A stretch of DNA of 64,000 bases from Streptomyces sp. NBC_01231 (GCA_035999765.1 CP108521.1:4154001-4218000), one strand, 5' to 3'. Counted from the stretch's first letter, positions 1 to 8,812 are shown. The notes: generated by a model not told the origin, from the sequence alone. Numbers and translations: made by a program.

Positions 1-307
1 TGCCTGTCACCGCCTAGGTCACCCCCGGTGGGGAGGGGGTGGGTGAGATGCCAGCGAAGGGGGCTGGGGGAACCGTGCCGATCCGTGCCCTCTAACAGTG
101 CCTGCCCGATCCGGTCGCCGGAACCCCTCGTACCGCCGGTACGCGGTGAGCGGGAGCGCGGTGCACCTGTGCGGGTTCGGACGCGTGTCCGGGCCGTGTT
201 CCGGCCCCGGCCGCTCTCAGCGACGACCGGGGCCACGTCCAAGTGGTGCGGGACATCGACGACTTGATCGCGAACCCGGAGTTCTCACCAAGACGCCGGG
301 TGCCGGC
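1..307. other. No gene recognised at the left edge
   Basis: I see no convincing gene here. It lies beyond the 3' end of the minus-strand gene that stops at 308. Short open frames exist on the plus strand, including one around 243 reading MVRDIDDLIANPEF. It runs on antisense into the next gene with arginine/proline-rich translation and has no good ribosome-binding site. A cut-off gene lying to the left of the window cannot be excluded. Confidence 0.4.
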
Positions 308-1459
308 TCACCCGTCCGAATACTTCGCGTCGGCGGCCGGGTCCAACGCCAGCCGGTACCCCCGCTTCACCACCGTCTGGATCAGCTTCGGCGCCCCCAG
401 CGACGTCCGCAGGCGAGCCATCGCCGTCTCCACGGCGTGCTCGTCGCGGCCGGAACCGGGCAACGCCCGCAGCAGGTCCGAGCGGGCCACCACCCATCCC
501 GGCCGTCGGGCCAGGGCCCGCAACAAGGACATTCCGGCCGGCGGCACCGGCTTCAGGTCCCCGTCCACCAGCACCGCGTGTCCGCGGATCTCCACCCGGT
601 GCCCGGCGATCGGCAGCGTCCGCGCCCGCCCCGGCAGTTCCTGGCACAGCAGTTGGACGAGCGGACCGAGCCGGAACCGCTCCGGCGAGACCGTGTCGAC
701 GCCCTGGGCCTGGAGCGGCAGCGCGGTGACCGGGCCGACACAGGCCGGCAGCACGTCGTGGTTGAGCGCGGCCAACAGCTCGGGCAGCAGGCCTCGTTCC
801 TCGGCCCGGGACAGCAGCGAGGCGGCGGCCGGCGCGCTGGTGAAGGTAAGCGCGTCCAGGCCGCGGGACACGGTGGCGTCCAGCAGCCGGTCCACCGGCC
901 CGATGTCCTCCGGCGGCATCCACCGGTAGACGGGCACCCCGAGCACCTCCGCTCCCCCGGCCCGCAGCGCCTCCACGAACCCGGGCAGCGGCTCACCGTG
1001 CAGCTGTACGGCGACACGGCGGCCTTCCACGCCCTCCTCCAGCAGCCGGTCGAGCACCTCGGCCATGGACTCGGACGACGGCGACCACTCCTCGGTCAGG
1101 CCGGCGGCACGTACCGCGCCCTTGACCTTGGGGCCGCGCGCCAGGAGCTCCACTCCCCGCAGCCGGGCCAGCAGGTCCTCGCCGAGGCCCCAGCCGTCGG
1201 CGGCCTCGACCCAGCCGCGGAAGCCGATCGCGGTGGTGGCGACCACGACGTCCGGCGCCTTGTCGATGACCTCCTTGGTCGCCGCGAGCAGCTCGCTGTC
1301 GTCGGCGAGCTGCACGATGCGCAGGGCGGGGGCGTGCAGGACCGCGGCTCCGCGCCGCTGGAGCAGTGCGCCCAGCTCGTCGGCCCGGCGCGCGGCGGTC
1401 ACCCCCACGGTGAAGCCCGCGAGGGGGCCGTGGTTCGGTAGCTGCTGTTCGTCGAACAT
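308..1459 (-). CDS. Uroporphyrinogen-III synthase-like protein fused to a C-terminal winged-helix DNA-binding domain
   Basis: 383 aa. Residues about 10-260 have the two-lobed HemD fold pattern: GFTVGVTAARRADEL near the N terminus, VVVATTAIGFRGW and LDALTFTSAPAAASLL in the middle. Residues about 285-375 form an OmpR/PhoB-type winged helix (IRGHAVLVDGDLKPVPP, then LRTSLGAPKLIQTVVKRGYRL). The family is known in actinobacteria as a HemD/response-regulator-type fusion. The true haem-pathway HemD is normally encoded elsewhere with hemC/hemB, so this copy is more likely a regulator. It sits directly downstream of narK on the same strand, which suggests a link to nitrate/nitrite assimilation; that link is inferred. 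The ATG at 1459 is weakly preceded by GAGAG. The domain assignment is firm and the role is not. Confidence 0.88.
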   Translation of the reverse strand: MFDEQQLPNHGPLAGFTVGVTAARRADELGALLQRRGAAVLHAPALRIVQLADDSELLAATKEVIDKAPDVVVATTAIGFRGWVEAADGWGLGEDLLARLRGVELLARGPKVKGAVRAAGLTEEWSPSSESMAEVLDRLLEEGVEGRRVAVQLHGEPLPGFVEALRAGGAEVLGVPVYRWMPPEDIGPVDRLLDATVSRGLDALTFTSAPAAASLLSRAEERGLLPELLAALNHDVLPACVGPVTALPLQAQGVDTVSPERFRLGPLVQLLCQELPGRARTLPIAGHRVEIRGHAVLVDGDLKPVPPAGMSLLRALARRPGWVVARSDLLRALPGSGRDEHAVETAMARLRTSLGAPKLIQTVVKRGYRLALDPAADAKYSDG

Positions 1460-1539
1460 AACTCTCGTCCCGCACTCGAGTCGGCACCTGCGTGAGGTGG
1501 TCGCACCCAGGTATGGGGTGCTCGCACCCGCATGCCGAT

Positions 1540-1569
1540 CGAGCCTGTCAACGGTGCGTGACAGGCTCG
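1540..1569. terminator. 11-bp perfect hairpin between narK and the HemD-like gene
   Basis: The arms CGAGCCTGTCA and TGACAGGCTCG pair perfectly around an 8-nt loop. The hairpin lies 28 nt beyond the narK stop codon and 80 nt before the next start. There is no T-tract, as is common for Streptomyces terminators. It could act as a terminator or attenuator for narK, or as an operator for the downstream gene. Confidence 0.5.
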
Positions 1570-1596
1570 GTTCGGCTGGATGTCAGCAGTGTTACG

Positions 1597-2979
1597 TCAC
1601 ACTTCCGCGTAGTTGAGCTGCGGCTTCGTGTCTGTGGCAGCCGTCGCCGTGGCCTGGCGGGCCGGACGGCGAAGGTATACGGCCCAGGTGACCACGAAGC
1701 AGGCACCGTAGAAGGCGAGGAAGGCGACGAAGGCGCCGGTGCCGGAGCCGTAGGAGAGGAAGGACTGCCGGAAGGCGAGGTTGATGCCCACGCCGCCGAG
1801 CGCGCCGACCGCGCCGATCAGACCCATGGAGGCACCGGAGAGGCGACGCCCGTACGCGGCGGCCTCTTCGCCCTCCAGCCCCTTGGCCAGGGCCTTCGTC
1901 TGGAAGATGCCCGGGATCATCTTGAACGTCGAGCCGTTGCCGAGGCCGCTGAGGACGAACAGCACCACGAAGGCGCAGGTGAACAGGGTCAGCGACTTCT
2001 GCATGCTGGCGACGATGAGGACCGCGGTCGCCGCGCCCATTCCGATGTAGTTGTACAGCGTGATCTTCGAGCCGCCGTACTTGTCGGCCAGCCACCCGCC
2101 CAGGGGGCGGATCAGGGAGCCGAGCAGCGGGCCGATGAAGGTGACGTACGCCGCCTCCAGCGGGGTCCGGCCGAACTGGTTGGTCAGCACCTGCCCGAAG
2201 GCGAAGCTGTATCCGATGAACGAACCGAACGTCCCGATGTAGAGGAAGGACATGATCCAGGTGTGCGGGTCCCTCGCGGCGTCCTTCGCGGCGCCGGTGT
2301 CGTTCTTCACGGACGCGATGTTGTCCATGAAGAGCGCGGCGAGGACGGCCGCGATGACGATCAGCGGGATGTAGATCCCCAGCAGCACCCGGGGGCCGCC
2401 GCTGGCACCGATGATCGCGAGCGCCACCAGCTGGATGACCGGCACGCCGATGTTGCCGCCGCCCGCGTTCAGGCCGAGCGCCCAGCCCTTCTTACGCAGA
2501 GGGAAGAAGGCGTTGATGTTGGTCATCGAGGAGGCGAAGTTGCCGCCGCCGATGCCGGCCAGCAGGCCGATCAGCAGGAGGGTGTTGAAGGAGGTCCCGG
2601 GCTCCATCACCGTGAACGCGGCGACGGTCGGGATGAGCAGGAGGGCTGCGGAGACGATGGTCCAGTTCCGGCCGCCGAAGATCGCGATGGCGAAGGTGTA
2701 CGGGACCCGGACGACGGCTCCGACCAGCGTCACCAACGACGTCAGCAGGAACTTGTCCGCCGGGGTGAGCCCGTACTCCGGGCCCATGAAGAGCACCAGC
2801 ACGGACCACATGGTCCAGATCGAGAACCCGATGTGCTCGGAGAGGACCGAGAAGAGGAGGTTGCGCTTGGCGACCTTCTCTCCGGTCTCCTTCCAGAAGG
2901 TCTCGTCCTCCGGATCCCACTGCTGGATCCATCGGCCGCCCCTGTTAGGGGGTGCGGGGGCTGTGCTCGGGGCTGTCAT
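1597..2979 (-). CDS. narK: Nitrate/nitrite transporter, major facilitator superfamily (NarK type)
   Basis: 460 aa with about 12 hydrophobic helices. Both nitrate-signature segments of the NNP family are present: GIGGGNFASSMTNINAFFP in the first half, followed by GWALGLNAGGGNIGVPV. The N terminus (WDPEDETFWKETGEK) matches actinobacterial NarK proteins. The protein should sit in the cytoplasmic membrane and move nitrate in, nitrite out, or exchange them. The ATG at 2979 has a GGAGG six bases upstream. No nitrate reductase genes are nearby, so direction of transport cannot be told from context. The 227-bp gap upstream (2980-3206) should hold its promoter. Confidence 0.95.
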   Translation of the reverse strand: MTAPSTAPAPPNRGGRWIQQWDPEDETFWKETGEKVAKRNLLFSVLSEHIGFSIWTMWSVLVLFMGPEYGLTPADKFLLTSLVTLVGAVVRVPYTFAIAIFGGRNWTIVSAALLLIPTVAAFTVMEPGTSFNTLLLIGLLAGIGGGNFASSMTNINAFFPLRKKGWALGLNAGGGNIGVPVIQLVALAIIGASGGPRVLLGIYIPLIVIAAVLAALFMDNIASVKNDTGAAKDAARDPHTWIMSFLYIGTFGSFIGYSFAFGQVLTNQFGRTPLEAAYVTFIGPLLGSLIRPLGGWLADKYGGSKITLYNYIGMGAATAVLIVASMQKSLTLFTCAFVVLFVLSGLGNGSTFKMIPGIFQTKALAKGLEGEEAAAYGRRLSGASMGLIGAVGALGGVGINLAFRQSFLSYGSGTGAFVAFLAFYGACFVVTWAVYLRRPARQATATAATDTKPQLNYAEV

Positions 2980-3153
2980 GACGCCTCCACGGTGTACCGG
3001 GGCTCGGGTGGTTCGAGGGAGTGGCTGAGTCCCGACGGTAGGGAGGGCGCGTTTCCGGTCTGTGGCACTGGGTGACCGGAAGGGAACTTTGCTCTCACCG
3101 AGCGTGCAGTGGGGATGAGAGGTCTCGGAACGTTATGTGACCTGGCCCGCGGA

Positions 3154-3233
3154 GGCCACGACGTCAGCGGTGTCTGCCGTCGCGGCCGCTCGTCCAGGTC
3201 ACGACATCAGCGGTGTCTGGCGTTACGGCCGCC
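3154..3233. repeat. Imperfect 37-bp direct repeat at the 3' end of the acyltransferase gene
   Basis: Two copies (3154-3190 and 3197-3233, 43 bp apart) share about 30 of 37 bases, with core CAGCGGTGTCTG. The second copy overlaps the last codons and stop of the acyltransferase gene at 3207; the first lies outside it. It looks like a local duplication of the gene's 3' end within the narK upstream region. Confidence 0.6.
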
Positions 3234-4412
3234 TCCCGACCCGTCCGGCCACAGCCTCGGCCGCCTCTTGGCCGCCACGTCCTCCATCCAGCCGAAGGCC
3301 AGGATGCAGCAGGCGGTGAGGGCCCAGACGACGACCAGCAGGGGCCAGGAGCTCTCCAGCAGCCAGGGGGCGTGCTCCTCCAGCAGCGGAACGTTCCACA
3401 GGTGGTCCCACAGCGACTCCGCGACCACGATGCACACGTTGTGCCACAGGTAGATGGTCACCGCCCGGGAGTTGAACAGGGTGACCAGCCGGTCCCAGCG
3501 GCGCAGCGGGCGCGGCCACTCGGACCAGGAGGGGCTGAAGTGCAGGAGCAGCAGCACGGTGGCGAAGGACCACAGGGACTGGGCGAAGGGGATGTCGTCG
3601 AGGTCGTGGTTCGGTCTGAAGCCGTGCGTGAGCATGTACCAGAGGCCGATGCAGGCGACCACGGGCGCGAGCGAGGGCACGACGTAGCGCGGCAGACGTT
3701 GCAGGATGCCTTCCTGGTGGGCCATGCCGAGGAGCCAGCAGGCGCCGAACGCGCCGAAGTCGACGAGGTTGGAGTCGAGCCGCCAGCTGGGCACGTTGAG
3801 CCAGCCGAACTCCAGGGCCGCGGACAGGGCGATCGGCGACAGGATCGTCGGCCAGGGCAGCGCGCGCAGGGCCTTCAGCAGGAACGGCGACAGCAGGACG
3901 AACCACAGGTAGGCGCGGATGTACCACAGCGGTACGGCCAGTTGTTCGGACCATTCGCTGCTGATCAGCCCGTGAATACCGGGCACACCCTCGCCGTACG
4001 GCGGGTCGCTCAGCGGCAGGATCCAGAAGGAGAGGTGGATCCACCACCAGGCCGGATGGCCCTCGGAGTCCGGCCCCCAGCCGCCGAGCAGCATGCCGGA
4101 CACCCCGATGGTGCCCAGCAGCCACAGCGGCGGCAGCAGTCGGCGCATACGGCCGCGGACGACCTGCACCGCGGGGCGCTTGCCGAGGGAGCGGGCCATG
4201 AGGTTGCCGGCCAGGGCGAACATCACACCCATGGACGGGAACACCACCGGGAGCCAGGCCCAGCCGAACAGGTGGTAGAAGACGACCCTGCCGAGGGCGA
4301 TGGCCCGCAGCAGGTCGAAGTAGCGGTCGCGGCCCGGAGCGGCGGCCGACCGCTGCTCGGGCACTTCGCCGGGCTGTTCCTGGAGGGCGGGCTGTGTGGG
4401 TGCCGTACTCAT
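3207..4412 (-). CDS. Integral-membrane acyltransferase family 3 protein
   Basis: 401 aa. After a 35-residue Pro/Gln-rich start comes the acyltransferase-3 opening DRYFDLLRAIALGRVVFYH, then about ten membrane helices. A later block reads NSRAVTIYLWHN, typical of the family. Such proteins O-acylate (often acetylate or succinylate) extracytoplasmic sugars. The ATG at 4412 overlaps the stop of the upstream MatB-like gene (ATGA) and has GGAGG eight bases upstream, so the two are translationally coupled. The likely job is acyl modification of the polysaccharide made by that neighbour; the substrate is inferred. Confidence 0.88.
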   Translation of the reverse strand: MSTAPTQPALQEQPGEVPEQRSAAAPGRDRYFDLLRAIALGRVVFYHLFGWAWLPVVFPSMGVMFALAGNLMARSLGKRPAVQVVRGRMRRLLPPLWLLGTIGVSGMLLGGWGPDSEGHPAWWWIHLSFWILPLSDPPYGEGVPGIHGLISSEWSEQLAVPLWYIRAYLWFVLLSPFLLKALRALPWPTILSPIALSAALEFGWLNVPSWRLDSNLVDFGAFGACWLLGMAHQEGILQRLPRYVVPSLAPVVACIGLWYMLTHGFRPNHDLDDIPFAQSLWSFATVLLLLHFSPSWSEWPRPLRRWDRLVTLFNSRAVTIYLWHNVCIVVAESLWDHLWNVPLLEEHAPWLLESSWPLLVVVWALTACCILAFGWMEDVAAKRRPRLWPDGSGGGRNARHR

Positions 4413-6601
4413 CCCACCGGCCTCCTTTCCGCGACCTTCCTGCCCTGCACGGGCACGTTCGGCGGCGCCGACACCCCGCCCATGCGCCGCAGCTTCTGCC
4501 AGCGCAGCCGGCCGCCGGTGAGGGCGGTGATCCAGGACTGGAGCAGGACGACGTACATCAACTGGCGGTAGAGGATCTGTTGCAGGGGCAGTGAGATGAG
4601 CGGGGTCAGCCGCTCGCGGTCCAGGACGAAGGAGTACATGGCGCAGGCAGCCTGGATGGCGAGGACGCCGAACCAGGCCACGATCGTCTTCTCGGTGGGG
4701 CCGAAGACCAGGCCGTAGATGAGGAACACGTCGATCAGCGGGGCCAGCAGCGGCGCCAGGACCATGAAGAGGGACACCAGCGGCAGTCCGACCCGGCCGA
4801 AACGGCCCGACGGGCCCCGGTCGAAGAGGGCGCCGCGGTGTTTCCAGATCGCCTGCATGGTGCCGTACGACCAGCGGTAGCGCTGGGACCACAGCTGCTG
4901 GACGGACTCCGGGGCCTCGGTCCAGGCGCGGGCGTTCTCGGCGTAGACGACGCGCCAGCCGTCGCGGTGGATGGCCATGGTGATGTCGGTGTCCTCGGCG
5001 AGCGTGTCGTCGCTCATGCCGCCGACCCGTTCCAGGGCCGTGCGCCGGAAGGCTCCGACGGCGCCCGGGATGGTGGGCATGCACTGCAGGACGTCGTACA
5101 TCCGGCGGTCCAGGTTGAAGCCCATCACGTACTCGATGTGCTGCCAGGCGCCGATGAGGGTGTCCTTGTTGCCGACCTTCGCGTTGCCGGCGACCGCGCC
5201 GACCCGGCGGTCCCCGAAGGGCTGCACGAGTTCGCGGACCGTGGACGGTTCGAAGACGGTGTCGCCGTCCATCATCACGACGAGGTCGTACCGGGCGTTC
5301 GCCACACCCCGGTTGAGGGCGGCGGGCTTGCCCGCGTTGAGCTGGCGGACGACACGGACGCCCGGCAGGGCGAGTTCCTCCACGATCCGGGCGGTGCCGT
5401 CGCTCGACCCGTCGTCGATGACGACGACCTCGATCGGATGGTCGCTCTGCATCAGTGAACGCACGGTGCTCTCGATGCACTTGGCCTCGTTGTACGCCGG
5501 GACCAGCACCGACACCGGTTCGGTGACCGGCGCTCCCCAGCGGAAGCCGCGGCGGCGGACCCGACGGACGTGGATGCCGGAGAGCACGAACATCAGGCCG
5601 AAGCGCGTGATGACCAGGAAGCCGATGCCGGCGAGGCAGACCACCAGGACGGCGGCGATGTTGTCCGAGGCCTGCACGAGGAAGATCCAGGCCTTGCCCT
5701 TCCACAGGTCGACGCCGGTGACCGGGGTGGCGGCGCTGGGCGCGTCGAGGGCCTCGGTGAGGTTGTCGAACTCGTAGCCCTTGGCCTGCATGTCGGGCAG
5801 GAAGCGGTCGAGTGCCTGCACGGTCTGGTGGCGGTCACCGCCGGAGTCGTGCATCAGGACGATGGCGCCCTTGCCGCCCTTGGGCGTGGCGTTGCGGATG
5901 ATCTGCGCGACGCCCGGCTTGCGCCAGTCCTCGCTGTCGGTGTTGTTGACGACGGTGATGTAGCCGCGGGTGCCGATGTATTCGGTGACCGGCCAGGACT
6001 TGTTGTCCATGGCGTCGGCGAAGGAGGAGTACGGCGGCCGGAAGAGCGAGGTGCGGATGCCGGCGGCGCCGGTGATCGCGAGCTGTGTCTGGGACAGCTC
6101 CCAGTCGATGCGCTTCTGCGACTGGTAGGAGAGGTCGGGGTGGTCGAACGTGTGCAGGCCGATCTCGTGGCCCTCGTCGACCATGCGCTTGACCAGGTCC
6201 GGATAGCGCGAGGTCATGGTGCCGGTGACGAAGAAGACGGCGTGCGCGTGGTGCTTCTTGAGCACGTCCAGGACCTTGGGGGTCCAGGTCGGGTCGGGGC
6301 CGTCGTCGAAGGTGAGGACCATCCGGTGGTCGGGCACCTTCAGGGTGGTGGTGCGGCCGCCGCGGGTGTCGATGACCGGGCCCCCGTCGAGTATCTTCTC
6401 GGGCACCTTGTCGGTGGAGGCCTCGGGCTGGATCCGGTGGTCGGCGAGGATCTCGCTGTGGACGTAGCCGCGCAGCATCAGCATCGCCATCAGCGCGACG
6501 AGGACGAGCAGCGGCAGCAACAGACGCATGGGCAGGCGGCGGCGCCGGGAGCCGTCGGGGGCTCCGGTCGCGGCCCCGGGACGGCGGGTACGGGATGCCA
6601 T
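4409..6601 (-). CDS. matB: Bifunctional polysaccharide deacetylase / family 2 glycosyltransferase (MatB-like)
   Basis: 730 aa. Membrane helix at about 25-45, then an extracytoplasmic NodB-type deacetylase with motifs FDDGPD (98-103), HTFDHPDLS, RPPYSS and HDSGGD. A second membrane region (about 280-320) precedes a processive GT2 domain with VPAYNEA, DDGSSDGT, MDGDTVF, EDTDITM and QRYRW, followed by C-terminal helices. This layout combines the PgaC and PgaB activities needed for poly-beta-1,6-N-acetylglucosamine. From memory, the Streptomyces MatB protein (mycelial aggregation, PNAG-like polymer) has this architecture. The ATG at 6601 starts MASRTRRP before a basic stretch and first helix; no strong ribosome-binding site is seen. 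The first copy of a 32-bp tandem repeat overlaps this start. Confidence 0.92.
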   Translation of the reverse strand: MASRTRRPGAATGAPDGSRRRRLPMRLLLPLLVLVALMAMLMLRGYVHSEILADHRIQPEASTDKVPEKILDGGPVIDTRGGRTTTLKVPDHRMVLTFDDGPDPTWTPKVLDVLKKHHAHAVFFVTGTMTSRYPDLVKRMVDEGHEIGLHTFDHPDLSYQSQKRIDWELSQTQLAITGAAGIRTSLFRPPYSSFADAMDNKSWPVTEYIGTRGYITVVNNTDSEDWRKPGVAQIIRNATPKGGKGAIVLMHDSGGDRHQTVQALDRFLPDMQAKGYEFDNLTEALDAPSAATPVTGVDLWKGKAWIFLVQASDNIAAVLVVCLAGIGFLVITRFGLMFVLSGIHVRRVRRRGFRWGAPVTEPVSVLVPAYNEAKCIESTVRSLMQSDHPIEVVVIDDGSSDGTARIVEELALPGVRVVRQLNAGKPAALNRGVANARYDLVVMMDGDTVFEPSTVRELVQPFGDRRVGAVAGNAKVGNKDTLIGAWQHIEYVMGFNLDRRMYDVLQCMPTIPGAVGAFRRTALERVGGMSDDTLAEDTDITMAIHRDGWRVVYAENARAWTEAPESVQQLWSQRYRWSYGTMQAIWKHRGALFDRGPSGRFGRVGLPLVSLFMVLAPLLAPLIDVFLIYGLVFGPTEKTIVAWFGVLAIQAACAMYSFVLDRERLTPLISLPLQQILYRQLMYVVLLQSWITALTGGRLRWQKLRRMGGVSAPPNVPVQGRKVAERRPVG

Positions 6602-6697
6602 CAGAGGTTGTGCTCCGGGGACGGGGATGCCATCGGACGATGGACACCGGGGACGGGGGTGCCACCAGACGATGAACACCGGAATCGGGGTGCGTCC
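6583..6697. repeat. About 32-bp imperfect tandem repeat, roughly 3.5 copies, spanning the matB start
   Basis: Units at 6583-6614, 6615-6646 and 6647-6678, plus a partial unit from 6679. The best pair is CCGGGGACGGGGATGCCATC and CCGGGGACGGGGGTGCCACC, continuing with (G/A)GACGATG(G/A)ACA. The matB start codon lies within the first unit. Because 32 is not a multiple of three, changes in copy number would alter leader length but not a conserved frame. Confidence 0.7.
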
Positions 6698-6869
6698 ACG
6701 GGGAGCACCGGTTCGACGGACGGCCACCCGCGACCGCGCCCGGCCGACCGGCGCACACCGCGACGCGCGGCCCCCGCACGACGTACGCGGACGCGCGCGG
6801 GGTCGTTGTGCGGTGGGCGTTCGGAGCGGGGGCGCCGTTCGGTCGAGGACGTCGGGCGCGGTGGGGTCA

Positions 6870-8033
6870 TCAGGTGACGGGAACTGCGGTCGACGCCGGA
6901 GCCGGCGCGGGGTCGGCGTGCGACTCCGTGGCGATGGGCGTCGGGTCGCTCGGGCCCTCGGCCACCGGGCCGGTGCCGGGGGCCGGGCTGTCGCTGGGGC
7001 CCGCGGTCTCGGACGGCGTGGGCGTGGGCGTTGTTCCGGGATCGGTCGGCGTCGGGGTGGCCGCCGGGCCCGTGGCCGCCGACGAGGTCCCCGTCGGCGT
7101 CGGGGTGGACACCGTCGGACCGGCGACCGGCCCCTTCGGGGTGCCGGTCGGGCTCGTCTTCGGGTCCGCCGAGGTGCCCGGCTTGGCGGGGCTGGTGGTG
7201 GCACCGGACGCGCCGGCGCCGGGTGTCGGAGCGGTCGCGCTGCCCTGACCGGTCGACGGGATGGTGGAGCCGGGTGAGCTGCCGCCCTTGCCGGCGCGCG
7301 TCGCCGAGTCGGTGGGCGGCTTCGTGCTCTCCACCTTGCCGGCGGGCTTTCCCACCTCCTGGCCCGGCACGGGCAGCCAGGGCGCGTTGGAGTTGCCGGA
7401 CAGCAGGGTGGCGACGATGACGACGGCGTACACCCCACAGGCCACGCCGACGGCGATGCCTATCCGGCGGTACAAGCGGCTGCGGCGACCCGACTCGTCC
7501 ACGAAGACGGGACCGTCGGAAATGTCCTGACCACCGCCCGGCCCGTCGGCGCTCTTGGCCTGCTGTACGAGCAGGTCCTCCAACTGCTGGCCGATGCCGT
7601 CGAGTTGCACCGTCACCTCATACGGATCATGGGCGGGGTCGCTGTCATCGCGTCCATTCCCGCCATACGCGTCATGGCTGGAAGCCGACCCACCGGGCTC
7701 CTCCCACGGGTCCCGCACGGCGGCGGGCCGCCCAGCGGGCTCGAGGCGGCCCTTGGGCGTGCCGGGCGACGCGAGGACATCGGCGCCGCCGGTCCGGCCC
7801 GGGTCCGGGACCCCCCTGGCATGTCGGCCGAGTCTCTTCGTCCTGCCGCTCAACGAGGCAGAGCGGACGCTCTGGCTCGGGATTCCGTTTTCGCCCATCA
7901 CGGGGCCCTCGGCCCCTCTGGTCTCCGGAAAGGCCTGGGTACGGCCCCCTGAAGCAGAAGGCTCCTGGGCCGACGCGACCTCGGGCCATTCCGGTTGGGC
8001 TTCTTCTTGCCAGTTCTTCACTTGCACGCACAT
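6870..8033 (-). CDS. matA: Single-pass membrane protein with Ser/Thr/Pro-rich extracytoplasmic tail (MatA-like)
   Basis: About 387 aa. A hydrophilic cytoplasmic N-terminal part of about 188 residues is followed by one membrane helix (IGIAVGVACGVYAVVIVATLL, written here as about 190-210). Then comes a roughly 175-residue tail made almost entirely of Pro, Thr, Ser, Gly and Ala with repeated TPTPT/SPTGT units, probably disordered and perhaps glycosylated. It lies 268 bp upstream of the deacetylase/GT2 gene on the same strand, the position of matA in the Streptomyces mat locus as I recall it. No catalytic motif is visible. The start is uncertain: ATG at 8033, or GTG at 8027 with a better-spaced GGGGGG. 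An upstream in-frame GTG/ATG extension to 8099 is less likely. Confidence 0.72.
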   Translation of the reverse strand: MCVQVKNWQEEAQPEWPEVASAQEPSASGGRTQAFPETRGAEGPVMGENGIPSQSVRSASLSGRTKRLGRHARGVPDPGRTGGADVLASPGTPKGRLEPAGRPAAVRDPWEEPGGSASSHDAYGGNGRDDSDPAHDPYEVTVQLDGIGQQLEDLLVQQAKSADGPGGGQDISDGPVFVDESGRRSRLYRRIGIAVGVACGVYAVVIVATLLSGNSNAPWLPVPGQEVGKPAGKVESTKPPTDSATRAGKGGSSPGSTIPSTGQGSATAPTPGAGASGATTSPAKPGTSADPKTSPTGTPKGPVAGPTVSTPTPTGTSSAATGPAATPTPTDPGTTPTPTPSETAGPSDSPAPGTGPVAEGPSDPTPIATESHADPAPAPASTAVPVT

Positions 8034-8178
8034 CCCCCCACGGGACAGGTCCAGGCGCACGTTCGACCTCAGCACCCGTCGGTCGAGCCGAGCCCCCACC
8101 CGGTTCGAGCGCCCCGTTTATCACACTGTGCTCAGGTGTCGAATGTAGCGCACGCGGAGGTTCTGTGTTGGCATCGTG

Positions 8179-8803
8179 TCAATAACGAGTGTTCATCAGG
8201 GCCAAATCAATGGCTGAAATCCGCCCCTCGACCATTCGTTCAAGCCAACGCTTCTCGACCGGCAGTTCGACCGCCGCCCGGCGTGGCGCGGCAAGCCCTG
8301 GATGCACCAGCCCCTTACGCCACACCAGTGACACGAGTGACCACGGAACGGGATCGATCAGTGGTCGCGTCACCGTCGCGGGCATGGCCGGAAAATCCAC
8401 CACGCCGAGGACCGGCGTCCGGACCTTCGTCATGATCCGCTGGAACTCCTCGTCCCCCCACGGCGAGCGGAGCGGGGGGCGCGACTTCCACGCCCCGCCC
8501 CTCGAACAGCGCTCGGGCCAGGCCGGTCCACTCCGGCGTGCGCGGATTCCCGGCGCCCGCGTACAGGACCTCACCGGCGAGGGCGCCGACCGGCACCGCC
8601 TCCGACTCCGCCGGCGGATGGTCCTCGGGCAGCACGACCGCCATCGCCTCGAAGCGCACGGGCCGGTGCTCTAGGCCCGCCCGCCCGCAGCACCGGATCA
8701 AGGCGAGTCGGCCGACCGTCGCCCCGTCCAGCCGTCGAACCGCTTCCCTCCCCCGTCCCCCCAATTCCGACGCACCCCATTGACGCCGCAACAGCCGCAA
8801 CAT
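8179..8803 (-). pseudogene. Truncated, frameshifted LysR-family regulator remnant
   Basis: Two overlapping minus-strand frames together give the LysR effector-binding domain. One reads HRPVRFEAMAVVLPEDHP through EWTGLARALFEGRG. The other picks up at GDEEFQRIMTKVRTPVLGVV and runs to LVWRKGLVHPGL and the stop at 8179. They join at a run of six C (8454-8459); five would restore the frame. No N-terminal helix-turn-helix is found upstream, where the promoter of the divergent sugar operon now lies. A sequencing error could explain the frameshift but not the missing DNA-binding domain. Confidence 0.8.
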
Positions 8804-8808
8804 ACGTT
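8780..8808 (+). promoter_or_regulatory. Probable vegetative-type promoter of the alpha-xyloside operon
   Basis: TTGACG at 8780-8785 and TACGTT at 8803-8808 are separated by 17 bp, a good match to Streptomyces HrdB-type promoters. The first operator palindrome begins 5 bp downstream, placing it over the expected transcription start near 8815. Confidence 0.6.
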
Positions 8809-8812
8809 CGCC

